Shown here: positions 33,878 to 44,649 of the stretch, one piece after another
How positions within the stretch are numbered: the stretch's first letter is position 1
Layout of the letters: each line of letters begins with the position of its first letter
From: Paragyromitra xinjiangensis
Taxonomy: Eukaryota > Ascomycota > Pezizomycetes > Pezizales > Discinaceae
Assembly: GCA_038503065.1 (NCBI GenBank)
Contig: JBCAMK010000016.1
Coordinates: forward strand, 62,001 to 126,000
Length of the DNA stretch: 64,000 nt
Direction: 5' to 3'
Position numbers and translations under genes: made by a program
The notes under the pieces: model-generated
Database searches by the model: none
What the model saw: only the letters and a program-made list of their open reading frames with translations
What the model was told of the DNA's origin: nothing

Positions 33878-36800
33878 ATGTCTCGGAGTTATGCCGTTTT
33901 TCGAGTTTCTGATCTACCTTTCAATGTCACCGCCAAAGACCTAGAAGTTGCGCTCGCTGTGGATGGTGAAGAGAATAAAATTCAAATATCCATCTGCCCT
34001 TCTTTTTCTAACCCCGAGGCAAAGATCGCGCTCGTTTCGTTCGAAAAAGGCCCTCCACCATACCTAGAGAGTGTTAGTAAAGGACAGGAAGATCAGTGGC
34101 AAAAAAGTGTGAAGATCGGTGATTCCTTCCACGACATAACTATCGACAATACTTTCTATGGCCTTACTCAGCTCTATACTCCTAGATACAAGTCTAAAGT
34201 CACAATGGAGTAAGATACTTGGTGGATCTAGCTTATATAGCATATGGGCTAACTCTTTACTTAGTATCGTGGCTGTAACGGGACTGGCGGGTCATGCATT
34301 TGGTTCATGGAGAGGGAAGGGTACCTTACGGAAAATGTGGCTAAAGGACTTTCTTCAAGACGACTTAGGCCTTCCAGACTGTAGGACTATGATCTATGGT
34401 TACGATTCATTGCTAAAGTCCTATGGGGTACACGGGGTTGGGGACTACGCTACCGACCTCATAATGGCACTGAGGACAGCAAGGAGATCGCCTGAAGTAA
34501 GTACTATTCATGAGACTTCCCGTTATTTTTTCCTGAGCCTCAGATATTCAAAGGCCGTTTCGCAAAATTTGCTTGGCTGGTGTGCTCTTTCTTGTGCCTG
34601 GGCCCATAGGACAACCAATCCCTTCATTGCTATTCACTATTTCAATTCTATAAACCCCTTTCTATTGGCTAACAGAAGCTTTCTCAGGCAAGGACTAGAC
34701 CGATAATATTTATCGGCCACAGTTTTGGGGGTATCATTACTTCTCAAGTGAGCCCTCAGGACCCATGCGAATGCTTGAATAGGCCGTTCGCAGCAACAAT
34801 GCTAACCCAATATTCAAGACTCTCGTGAAGCTAAAAAACTTCAATCCTGTCGTTGATCCTGTCGCGCATGGTATTTACAAGTCAACTTGCGCCGCTTTAT
34901 TCTTTGGCACTCCACATCGTGGATTTGATATAGAGAACATCCTCACTATGGTCGACCAGAGTAACTATAAGGAAAGAGCCGATCTTGTCAATTTCTTGCG
35001 TCCAGACTCTGAGGATCTCAAAAAAATTCTGCGAGAGTTTCTTGCCCTCGACGTTTTGGATCGAATCAAGATTGTAAGTTTTTACGAAATGATGAAAAGT
35101 CAGCAAATAGTAAAGGTAAGATCAAATAACTTGAGTTCCTTTGGATATTCATCAGGTCTTACAATTTATTAGGGGGAGAAAGGCTTTCAACGGACCGGTG
35201 GCCACGTTCTCTCGGTGAGCAGAGAGTCAGCTGTGCTTGAAGTTAAGGGGGAGGAGCCTTTACCAGCCGACGCAGACCACACTCAGATCGTGAAATTTAA
35301 CAATCCGTCGAACTCAACCTATGCAAGTGCTCTCTATTGGATGAAGCAAATTGAAGAGACCAAAGCATCTGGTAAGTAGAATTAATAGCCCTATTCCCGA
35401 TTCTCAGGAACTTCTCGCTGACCTAGTACCTAAGGAAAATCTGCCACTGAAGGCGATGCGCAGGCTGAGCCTGGTCGTGCCTCTATGGGACAATGTTAGA
35501 GTCACTCTCCGCTAGCACTCTAGTCTCAGTCGCTGATAAATTCTTAATACAGCAGCGCAAAATCCCATTCTCTCAGGCGGTATCAGCCAAGAAATCGCCT
35601 CATATGCAGTCAAGAACGGCAATATTAACGCTCTTAAGGAGCTACGCCAATCGAATGTGCTAAATCCAGAGAATGTGAACGCAACACAAGAGGGTGGAAC
35701 CACATTGCTTCACATGGCTGTTGGGGCCAACGCCCACAATAAAGAGATAATAGAACTTCTCCTTGGGGCGAGGGCAGATGTGATGGCGCTGAGCACCGAA
35801 GAGATAACACCTGTGGTACTTGCAGCCCTGATCGGACGAAAGGATTTGATCGAGGTTCTGTTGAAAGGCTCAGATATCAATCGTAAAGGCAGCCAAGGGA
35901 TGACACATCTTCTCTGGGCAGTCAAGGGTGGCCACGAGGGCGCAGTGAAAATGTTACTCGATATGGGGGCAGACACTGAAGCAAAAAATCTGGACGGCTC
36001 CACGCCCCTAGATCTCGCAATCCTTCGTGGGAACTATAGCATGGCCAAACTACTGCTCGATAATAAAGCGAATATCAATACGCGGGACCGCAAAGGCTGG
36101 ACGCTTCTCCACTCAGCAGTCTGGGGTGGGCATCCGAGTGTGGTGAAGATGCTGCTCGAACGAGGTGTCGATGTTGGGTCGCGAGATATTGACAAAGATT
36201 CGCCACTACACCTTGCAGCTTATGGTGGTCACGATGAGATACTCGAGATGCTCTTAAAGCATAACGCAGACATTGAATCGCAAGGTTCTAAGGGGACTCC
36301 CCTACACCGTGCAGTTGATGGTGGGAACAATGAGGTGTTTGGGTCCCTGCTGGGCCACGGGGCAGATGTCGCCGCGCAGGATCCCAATAACTCGACAACT
36401 CTCCACCGGGCAGCTGCACAGGGGAACTTGATGCTAGTAGAGATGCTATTAGAATGCCCCGTCAAAATTGACCTGCAAGATTCAAATAGATGTACAGCAC
36501 TTCACAATGCAGCTGCTGGTGGCCATACTCAAATAGTTGAGGCCCTGTTGATTAGTGGAGCAAAGGTCAACCTCGAGACAAAAGACCAGTATACAGCACT
36601 AGACCTCGCTGCTATCAATGGAAGCGTGGAGACAGTAGATCTACTCCTGGAGCACGGTGCAATAGGTGGTACAAGTGGTCATACCCCAGAGTTCCTAGCT
36701 GCCAAAGAGGGACACGATGATCTAATGTTACTCTTTGTGGATCGGGGATATAAAATTAATGACGAGGGCACAGAGGAGTCCCCGATGCTACATTGTGCAG

Positions 36801-37081
36801 CACAGGGGGGATACACGGGCTTAGTAACATTCTTATTGGGTCAAGGAGCAGATATTACCGCGAAGAACTCCTCCGGAAGCACACCGCTACACATTGCAGC
36901 TACTGAGGGAAACACGAGTTTAGTGGAGCTGTTTCTATCATATGGCGCAGATATCGCCGCGACGGACAAAGACGGAAATACGCCGTTACAATGTGCAAAA
37001 AACCATAGTCATACCGCTGTAGTAGAGATCTTTCTCCAGCACGATAAGGCGAAACGCAACACGCAAGGCCAACGAACATAG
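33878..37081 (+). CDS. Serine-hydrolase / ankyrin-repeat protein, seven exons, intact
   Basis: Model: exons 33878-34209, 34265-34496, 34688-34747, 34819-35115, 35173-35371, 35435-35494 and 35553-37081; 2709 nt, 902 aa, all phases consistent. Residues 1-100 form a small alpha/beta-like region (FRVSDLP to LVSFEKGPP). Residues about 110-350 are an alpha/beta hydrolase: VTGLAGHAFGSW, MIYGYDS, IIFIGHSFGG with Ser200, LFFGTPHRG, SFYEMMKS and ADADHTQIVKF with His343. This layout matches the SesB/DUF676-like hydrolase found at the N terminus of fungal NLR-type receptors. After a linker, 14 ankyrin repeats fill residues about 410-890. No NACHT or NB-ARC domain is present between the two, so hydrolase and ankyrins are directly joined. 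Likely a cytosolic enzyme or signalling protein with ankyrin-based recognition. It is followed on the same strand by the F-box/ankyrin array. No stops or frameshifts were found. Confidence 0.9.
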
Positions 37082-37740
37082 TTCGACTGAAAATAGTTAT
37101 TAAGGGTAAGTCTTTTCCGAGTTTAAAACAGTACCTCCATTGAAGCGTTTTCCTGACTCTTTTCAAGCACTTAGGGTGTAAATTCATTCGTTTTTAGTCG
37201 CGTGATACGGTTTCTCGTCATAGTAAAGGATTTGTTCGCCTACTACTGAAGTTGCTACGACTTTCATATGATGTTTATAATAACTATACTACTTTGCTTC
37301 CTTTCAGCGATAGTTTTGTGATATTATGCCCCAGAACCTTCCTTATGTTAACGATTCAAATCTTACATGCACTCTACTCATTTTTCCACTGAAGACTCCC
37401 GAAAACGTGACTAACCATAGAGTAATACCTACTATCATTATTCCGCTGTATAACGATTTCATTCCAGCTCTCAGCCCTACATTGCGTCCTAAAGTTCACG
37501 ATGGACTCACAGTCATAGCCCTACCTATTTCCCCATATATCTATTTTTATTTTTATCAGAGACATATGAGGTAAGACACTTGGCGCCAAGGGTTACCCCT
37601 ACAACCCTCAACTGCGTTGTGAGAGTTCAGCCTTCAAGCAAAGTTACCCATTCTAAACGTAAGTTATCACACCACCATCCACAACACGAAGAGACACACT
37701 ACATTACATATCACCACTTAATTCACCCCACAAAGACACA
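37082..37740. other. Intergenic spacer
   Basis: Spacer and presumed promoter of the first F-box/ankyrin gene. The start is preceded by CAAAGACACAATG, matching the context of the second array gene (AAAGACACAATG), which supports both start choices. Confidence 0.5.
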
Positions 37741-38625
37741 ATGCTCATTCCCAACGAGCTTATCATCGCCATCGGAACTCACCTCCCAACCCGTGACCTC
37801 TACCACCTAATCCTCGTCAACCACCGATTCTCCATCCTCCTCCTTCCCCGCCTTCGCACTCTCTCCCCACGAACAAAGCACGCGAAAGCAGCTCTATACT
37901 GGGCGGTACTGTCCGGCGATCGAGACCTGGCAAGGCATGTCCTCAATAAAGGAGGGAAAATTGCCGTAACTCGGACATCAGACAATCACGTGGTGCACCG
38001 AGCACCTGGGGAATGCGATGATGAGGCATTTGAGTGGGTTATGGGCCAGGGGGCTAATCTTTGTCTTGAAGCCAAAAGTCGACGATATATCGTGATTGGT
38101 CCTCGCCCATCTCCGTCCTACTCAGTATTAGCGATTGAATATGCGATAGATAAGGGGCACCATGCGTTACTAAGATTGGCGTTGTCAGCCGGCGGTTTGA
38201 AGAGCGCACAATTCTATTCCGAGGTGGTTTTTTTTGCGTCTTGCTGTGAGAGGAAGTTGGAGATGGAGATCATACAGGAATGGATCAGCAGTTCTCTTGG
38301 GGAGGAGATGCTTATGACAATTCTCGATATGGCGCTTTGTAGGTCCGTGGAAGATAATTACTGGGCGTCGGCCCGGCTTTTGCTCGGAAAAGGGGCAGAT
38401 CCGAATGTGAAGAACTCTGGTGGGATACCGGTGCTTTCGGTTGCTGTATCTCGTCAAGCCTCATCTATAGTGAGGGTTTTATTAGAACAAGGTGCTGACA
38501 TTGATGTGGAGGATGATAACGGGAATTCACCACTTTCTTTGGCGAACGGTCCGGTTCGGGACATGCTGGAGAAAAAGGCGGAGAAAAGCCTTGCTCGGAA
38601 GGAGAGGATAATGGAGTTAAGATAA
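37741..38625 (+). CDS. F-box/ankyrin protein, array member 1
   Basis: Single exon, 294 aa. Residues 2-40 are an F-box (IPNELIIAIGTHL, DLYHLILVNHRF), which in this family binds Skp1 so that the rest can present targets to an SCF ubiquitin ligase. An ankyrin-like helix pair follows (AALYWAVLSGDRDLARHVL), then a variable segment, a second such pair (AIEYAIDKGHHALLRLAL), and near the C terminus two clear ankyrin repeats (LLLGKGADPNVKN, VLLEQGADIDVED, NSPLSLA). First of six head-to-tail paralogues between 37.7 and 49.4 kb. Intact. Ligase role is inferred from the domain; no target is suggested by sequence. Confidence 0.85.
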   Translation: MLIPNELIIAIGTHLPTRDLYHLILVNHRFSILLLPRLRTLSPRTKHAKAALYWAVLSGDRDLARHVLNKGGKIAVTRTSDNHVVHRAPGECDDEAFEWVMGQGANLCLEAKSRRYIVIGPRPSPSYSVLAIEYAIDKGHHALLRLALSAGGLKSAQFYSEVVFFASCCERKLEMEIIQEWISSSLGEEMLMTILDMALCRSVEDNYWASARLLLGKGADPNVKNSGGIPVLSVAVSRQASSIVRVLLEQGADIDVEDDNGNSPLSLANGPVRDMLEKKAEKSLARKERIMELR

Positions 38626-40440
38626 ACCGAAGAGTTCAGAAGTTGAAGTTGATCGTACGGGAGCGACAGCGCAAAGTCTGTATGAGATAAAGAGTTATGG
38701 AACTATTATAATCAATTCCCCACTTACTACTACTATTTAATTCATATTTTATTGGTTTTAGGCCGACGTCCGAGGGTGTCGCACTTGTCCAAATATATCT
38801 GGCATAGCCCAAACCTAGAAGCACACGAATAGACATCCTGCCTTATAATACTTGGGGCTATCCGACGGCCCCTTAGAAAAAGGGTCGGAGGACTACCAGA
38901 ACGCAAGATCTCTAATAGTCCGTGTTGAAATTAATATCATCTTTCCTAATAATAACGCAAATCCCACTTGGCTGTTGGGCAAAAAGACCGGTGGTAGCAG
39001 AAGGCGGGTTAGAATTTGGAAGGGGCAGCAGTAAAATGTTTCTGCCCCTCATATGAACAGGAATATTAGATAATATTATTAAAGGTATGCACGTGCCCAG
39101 AGAGGTATGAAATTGATATCTAGATATATCACACACCGACACACAGTGTGCTTCTTAATTTACGCAGTTGATGTTGAACTCGCTGCTCCAGCTCGGTATG
39201 TCTCTTTGTAATATTCTGCAGTCCCGCTATCTAAGTTTATCCTCCTTCCTAGTTCAGTTTTCTATATTACTGTTTCTTCCGTGATTGCTAATGTACAACC
39301 TGGGCAAAGTTAGTAATCCTTCGGGTCTTGCTGAAGGGAATAGTGCAACTACTTACATAGGTAACTAGATTGAAGCCTAACGCGGTATAGCTATTATACC
39401 AACACTAGCCAAACTTACCACACTAGTAACTCCAAAACAGCTACGTAGATAGAAGTCTCGTGATGACTATTCCCGCTACCTACAAGGAAAAGAGCACAGC
39501 AATCAAAAGATCTTCGGAAGAAGCCACAATCTTATTTTTCTCCTGCTCCCTTAAGAGGAAAGAACCCAGGGAGATCCTAATCCTCAGTCTCCTTGCTTAT
39601 ATAGTTTTCATCTAGTCTTGATGACTAAGACGCCCTTCCTTGGCATTCCTTCCACTAGTTTTAGGCTTCCTTTTTCGCCGACATTGATCTTATCAGATCA
39701 ATCCCCTCATCACAAGGTTGCTTACAGAGCAGATCTAGAGCCTGTTTCGTCTTGAAGACATTTCTTCCATCTAGGGTACTGAGAATACTCTCCCATATTG
39801 CTATATTAATGTTTTGAAGTAGAGGAACCGGCACCGCGTGATGAATTGACTGGTTAAAGGACTGTCCTCTATACAGGCCTAAATTTAAATTTATAAACAC
39901 TAGGACTGGTACTTCTTCTCTAAACAATAAAACATGAAAGCTATATTACAAATAAAATGAAAGTATTATCCTGTAGGAAATACGGCAAAAAATACTCCCT
40001 AGACTATTCTTCGGGCCTAACAGTATTACTACAGGTCCCCTTGGCATCCATCCTCATAAACTATCACTCGCACAGTGTTCGTGGTTGATTGGTGGAAATA
40101 TGTTTCCTGATTGGGTATGGATAGTATTGTAGACTCTGGTAAAGTTATTTCCTAGCTTCTTTAACCGGAAGTTGAAGAAATTTTAAACTTTATTTAGTTG
40201 GCTAGGCTCGACTCCCACGCTGTATACGTGGTAGTTTCTGTCTATGATAAACTTATTATAAATATAAAAAGTCAGGGCGCACATGAACATAGTCACTAGG
40301 GGAAGGAAGTACACTTCACCACTTAGAGTAACACAAGCAGCGTACTACGTGCATATGCCGTGGCGGCTCTGGGAATATTGTCCCCTCACTTTAAACAGCG
40401 TCACCATCACACGAATTCAACATCACCTACTAAAGACACA
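38626..40440. other. Intergenic region
   Basis: About 1.8 kb between array members 1 and 2. A minus-strand frame at 39661-39927 (88 codons, ending KQALDLLCKQPCDEG) is open but unrecognised. A short hairpin (GGGGCAG/CTGCCCC) lies at about 39022-39048. Confidence 0.4.
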
Positions 40441-41349
40441 ATGGCACTTATACGCGACCTCCCAAACGAACTCATCCTCCTCATCAGCGCTCACCTCTCA
40501 GCTTCGGATCTCTACCACTTCATCCTTATCAGCCGGCGTTTCTTCTTCCTCCTCCCAACCCTCCACCGCCTAGCTCTAGGACAGAACTGCGCTAAAACTA
40601 CACTCTTCTGGGCAGTGCTATCCAGCAACCGTGACCTAGCAAGGTATATGCTCGAGAAGGGTGAAAGGAAAATTGCGGTATTACGGGGCGTGAGATACAT
40701 ATTCGCAGGGGAATGCGACGAGGAGAGCTTCGATTGGATCATGCGCCAACGATCAAACCTTGCACTCGTGGACTGTCATTATCGTTTTAGTCCCCGACTA
40801 CCGTCTCTCGCGCTCGGGTGGGCGGTATATGCTAGGCGTCACGCTCTCCTTAGACTTGCGTTATCCACCAGCGATATGACAAACCCAAGTTTGTGTTCTG
40901 AAGCATTTTTTTACGCAGCCTGCACAATGGATGTGACGGCAGTTAAGATGATGCGTGAACGTATTGATGGTTCTACCACCGGGGGGCGAAAGTCCGGGGA
41001 CTTTCTCAATTTAGCGCTTTTCAAAGCTGTGAAGGAACGCAGTTACGTAATACCATTCTTGCTTGCGCAAGGGGCAGATGTGAATGCGCGAGACTCTGAT
41101 GGGACGCCAGCCATCGTGAGCGCTGTGAAGTACTCATACGGCGCTATGGAAGCTCTATTGAAATATGGTGCGGATATCAATGCACGAGATAAGGCAGGGA
41201 GGTTAGCGATCACCGTGGCTGAGGAGTGCGACGAGCCTTGGATTGCCAGGACTATTATTGTAGAGCAATTAAGAGCGAAAATGTTGGAAGTGAATAGCAG
41301 AAATAGTGGGGGCCCCGGCTCAGAGGAGGGTTTAGAAAAGATGATTTAG
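40441..41349 (+). CDS. F-box/ankyrin protein, array member 2
   Basis: Single exon, 302 aa, starting at MALIRDLPNEL. The frame is open upstream to 40360, but the ATG at 40441 aligns with the paralogues and shares the AAAGACACAATG context with member 1. The F-box is DLPNELILLISAHL with DLYHFILISRRF; an ankyrin-like pair follows (TLFWAVLSSNRDLARYML). The C-terminal ankyrins are the clearest of the array (LAQGADVNARDSDGTPAIV, LLKYGADINARD). The middle segment is shorter than in members 4-6. Intact. Role as an SCF substrate adaptor is inferred from the F-box. Confidence 0.85.
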   Translation: MALIRDLPNELILLISAHLSASDLYHFILISRRFFFLLPTLHRLALGQNCAKTTLFWAVLSSNRDLARYMLEKGERKIAVLRGVRYIFAGECDEESFDWIMRQRSNLALVDCHYRFSPRLPSLALGWAVYARRHALLRLALSTSDMTNPSLCSEAFFYAACTMDVTAVKMMRERIDGSTTGGRKSGDFLNLALFKAVKERSYVIPFLLAQGADVNARDSDGTPAIVSAVKYSYGAMEALLKYGADINARDKAGRLAITVAEECDEPWIARTIIVEQLRAKMLEVNSRNSGGPGSEEGLEKMI

Positions 41350-41808
41350 GGAAAGGAAACAAGGCTTCTCGAGGCTGTGACATGACAGGTCAAGGAGAAA
41401 AAAATCGAATAAACCGTACGCGTAGATATTAGGTTTAGGTTTTCTAAATGTGTGGGCTTTGTTTTACAATAAATATTATACGAGCCCTAATTGCTATAGT
41501 CAAATAAAGACCAAGTCACGTCCCCATCCAGACCAACACAAGGACCAGGGTTCATACACGAATGCCAGCGCCAAAAGTTTCCCTGGTGCTCAGAAACCTT
41601 GATTTTACCCATGAGATATAATCCTTAACTCAGCTTCCCCATCTACCACTACATGAATATTTCCTAGTGAGTGAATCACAGTAGAAACTTGGCTTTCTGC
41701 GTCTTGTAATAGTAATTTTACAATATCACAGTATTCCACTAATACTAACTGTTTAGCAGTGAAGGGTGAAATTGAGGGCTATCACCTAACCGGTATTGTT
41801 TACAAAGA
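41350..41808. other. Spacer
   Basis: About 0.46 kb after array member 2; nothing recognisable. Confidence 0.4.
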
Positions 41809-42033
41809 TACTCGTGATACCATCGGGTATTCAATGATACAGGGATTTTAATGAAAGGGGACGTCCTATTGGGCGAGCAAGACTTAAGGCAGTGATATAT
41901 AGCACCGCCACTTCGTTGATCAAGCCATTTATGGGAGTTTTCGAACTGTCGATGCCGCTTCTCACCATATTCGCCCCATATCTTGATTGGTTCGAATCCC
42001 TGTATTATTGAATACCCAATTGCATCACGAGTA
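41809..42033. mobile_element. Foldback element in the F-box array (element 4)
   Basis: Imperfect inverted arms of about 42 bp. The left runs from CTCGTGATACCATCGGGTAT to ATACAGGGATT; the right is its complement from AATCCCTGTATTATTGAATA to ATCACGAG. The ends are flanked by TA (41809 and 42032). Total 225 bp, no ORF. It resembles a diverged TA-specific MITE. Confidence 0.75.
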
Positions 42034-42340
42034 TACCATAGCTCTAGTTGAACTCTCTGAAATCTATATCGACGAGATCTTTTTAGGTATATTAATATTT
42101 CATGCCTCCGACTCGCCATATGTTAGATAAATTATAGGAGTTTATTAGAGCCCATTGAAATAAATAAATACGATACATTGATGCTGATTTCGTATTCAAG
42201 TATGCGGAGAAGTTAATGCCCATTCTTTGACGATACAGGGCTAGGTGAGACATGAAACGGTTGTGTGGGGTTGCCTGATAGCGGGGCAACCTCACCAAAC
42301 CCCCTCCCGGATGGATCTATTATCACCTCAAGAAGACTCG
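42034..42340. other. Promoter-side spacer of array member 3
   Basis: Short spacer. An in-frame upstream ATG at 42311 would add ten residues to member 3. Confidence 0.4.
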
Positions 42341-43030
42341 ATGCTTGTTTATAACCTCCCCAATGAACTCACCACTATCATCGGCTCCTACCTCGAAGCT
42401 CGCGATCTCTATCACCTAATTCTTGTCAACAGCGGTTTTTATACGCTTCTCCTCTCTCGTCTCCTCAGCTTCGCCCTACGACGAGAAAACTGGAAAATTG
42501 CAATATACTGGGCGGTGTTATCCGGCGACCAAGACCTAGCGCTGTACATACTTAGAAACGGCGAAGATACCAAGGGCTTGGTCGATCTAACGGCAGAGGC
42601 CTGGGTACCCACGGTATACCTATTTAGCGAAGACGATGATGAAACCATCCCCTGGGTCGCGGATGCGTACGCGAATCTTTCAAGCTGTATTGAATTTCCG
42701 CTCTATTACTCGGTTGAGGCCAAGCACGATGCGCTGCTTAGGTTGGTGTTGTCCACGGGTGAGGTTGACGTACAACTATGCACTTCGGTGATTACCGCCG
42801 CACTTCACAAGGAGAACGAGGGCGCTATAGAAATCTTGTCGGAATGGGTGTTTCGTTCCTTCGAGGAGGAGATTTATAAGAAGTTTCTCAACGATGCGCT
42901 CATAGAGGCCTTGTGGATGAGGAATATATTTATGGTGGACACCACGGGGGCAGTCCGGATTTTGGTTACGCGTGGAGCGGACGCGGATGTGCTAGGCTCT
43001 AGTGGAGATTTAGCGATTGTGGAGATTTAG
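42341..43030 (+). CDS. F-box/ankyrin protein, array member 3, C-terminally truncated
   Basis: The start at 42341 (MLVYNLPNEL) aligns with the paralogues; 229 aa, or 239 aa from the ATG at 42311. The F-box (NLPNELTTIIGSYL, DLYHLILVNSGF) and the first ankyrin-like pair (AIYWAVLSGDQDLALYIL) are intact. The protein stops after one C-terminal ankyrin (LVTRGADADVLGSSGDLAIV). The stop is made by an exact 17-bp tandem duplication at 43004-43037 (GGAGATTTAGCGATTGT twice). Just downstream, in another frame, the missing ankyrin can still be read (PIVKMLLEDSADVNV) before a TAA. This is thus a truncated, possibly dying, copy. It may still make an F-box protein. Confidence 0.75.
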   Translation: MLVYNLPNELTTIIGSYLEARDLYHLILVNSGFYTLLLSRLLSFALRRENWKIAIYWAVLSGDQDLALYILRNGEDTKGLVDLTAEAWVPTVYLFSEDDDETIPWVADAYANLSSCIEFPLYYSVEAKHDALLRLVLSTGEVDVQLCTSVITAALHKENEGAIEILSEWVFRSFEEEIYKKFLNDALIEALWMRNIFMVDTTGAVRILVTRGADADVLGSSGDLAIVEI

Positions 43031-43977
43031 CGATTGTGGATGGAATTTTCTATGCAGGGCCCTATAGTAAAGATGTTATTGGAAGATAGCGCAGATGTTA
43101 ATGTATAAGAGTCAGCTCAAACGAGGTTTTGCTATTATATTTAGCAAGTTAACGGTATATATATTCCATCAAAGTGAGGGAAGAGTCTGCAGAGCTAGTA
43201 GAAAAATGGATAGCAGAACTAGTGACGATAGAAGGAAAGATATTTGATACTTAGTTGAATAAAAACAGCAAGAAAAATGGAGATTTAAGGCGCAGATAAA
43301 GGGAATCAGGGTACCCGCCCCAAACTGCTCTTCCTAACAGATTTAGATTACTAAAGTTCCAACGGCCGCACCTTAAATCGAAGAGCAAAAAGCTAGGATC
43401 GACCTCTTCGAGTTCCAATTCTTACCATGTTTTTGTTAAACTAGCTTCCATTCATTGCTGTTTGTCCAATCTACTATTATAATTATATAGTCTCTCTTTC
43501 CTATTGGAATTTCTTATTCCTTAACTTTTATCACAACAACTTGTCGGCCTCCTTTCTTCTCAAAATACATTATATTAATCAGTAGCTTTAAATACATGTA
43601 CCTACCTCCGCTTCGAATATATATAGCTAATGAGCGCCTCACGAGTTTAAGATCCGTTTCTGAATCACACCTCGAAATGTACTGCAAAACGCACCACTCA
43701 GACCCAGAAAATAACTACTATAGGAAGATAGCAAGATGCAACAAGCCCAAACATATCGAATACGGCTCAATAATAGATACCAGACACCGAATGAAAAGGC
43801 AACATGTTAGAGAGTCATATCCCAACTAGGACTATCCGTCGATTTATAGACAGCGAAGCGCCGTCGTATGGTAAGACGCTCCTATTATAAATACCCAATA
43901 ATTTTTTTACGGCAATAACAATTTTACACATGAAGTAATAGGTATTGATAGCCCACCCTGCAAGACACCATTTTTAT
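43031..43977. other. Intergenic region
   Basis: Spacer after member 3, starting with the remnant of its last ankyrin repeat (43040-43108). Nothing else recognisable. Confidence 0.4.
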
Positions 43978-44055
43978 AATTAATAATGAATTTATTCCGA
44001 AATACAAAGATTCCAAAAAATGATGAACCCTTTATGGGTATTCATCCTATGGCAA
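43978..44055 (-). repeat. Dispersed repeat copy 3
   Basis: Shares TTTATGGGTATTCATCCTA (plus strand) with copy 1 at 3642, and the TAATAATGA-TTTATT end at the other side. Minus-strand reading gives the ATGAATACCCATAAAGGG block followed by AATAAATTCATTATT. Confidence 0.5.
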
Positions 44056-44272
44056 GACATCATCCAGCATCTTAACTGTACTTCGGGGGTGGGGGAAAGT
44101 CTCACACCAGGTGGCCGTGCTGGCAGTGCGAAACTTTACCGCCAGCAACCTTACAGAAAGTAGAGAAAATTAAGGGCTACTTAACGAAAGAAGAGCCCCA
44201 GAGCGTTAAGGATGAAGGGAAGAACCGCCGCTAGCACCACCACTGGTGACAGACTTTCCCCTACACCCGTAG

Positions 44273-44497
44273 TACAGTTGCGTCCAACAAGTTCTTGCGG
44301 TTTTTGGGGTACCATGGCGCAACAAGATGCTATGGACCACTCAATGAAAATATTTACTATTCAACAAAAAAGGAAGCATCATGTTTCGCTATTATTGTTT
44401 AAAGCATTAACAGTATGTCCTTTATTGTACTGTCATGGTGGATTTGGGGGTGTCATGGTACCTCAAGAACCGCAAGAACTTTTTGGACGCAGCTGTA
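44273..44497. mobile_element. MITE with TACAGTTGCGTCC ends in the F-box array (element 5)
   Basis: Left arm TACAGTTGCGTCCAACAAGT to GGTACCATGGC; right arm is its complement, GTCATGGTACC to TTGGACGCAGCTGTA. The arms are about 46 bp with five or six mismatches, and TA flanks both sides. Total 225 bp including TA. No coding capacity. Confidence 0.85.
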
Positions 44498-44649
44498 CAT
44501 GACAGTCGCAATAATTGACGAGCTCATCCCCCCGAATTTAAATACGAGAAGGCTTATGTATCACAGTCGTTGCCAAGAACTCTCAGCCTCGTTATCGCAA
44601 CTCTCACTACTAATTACCACAACGCAACCTCACCCATCAATCCACTACC

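Noticed and set aside
39022..39048. GGGGCAG..CTGCCCC hairpin
   Set aside because: Looks like a bacterial terminator, but this is a fungal nuclear sequence and no gene ends there.
41989..41999. GGTTCGAATCC, a perfect pol III box B
   Set aside because: No box A at the right distance and the flanking bases cannot form a T-stem or acceptor stem; it lies in the arm of a foldback element.
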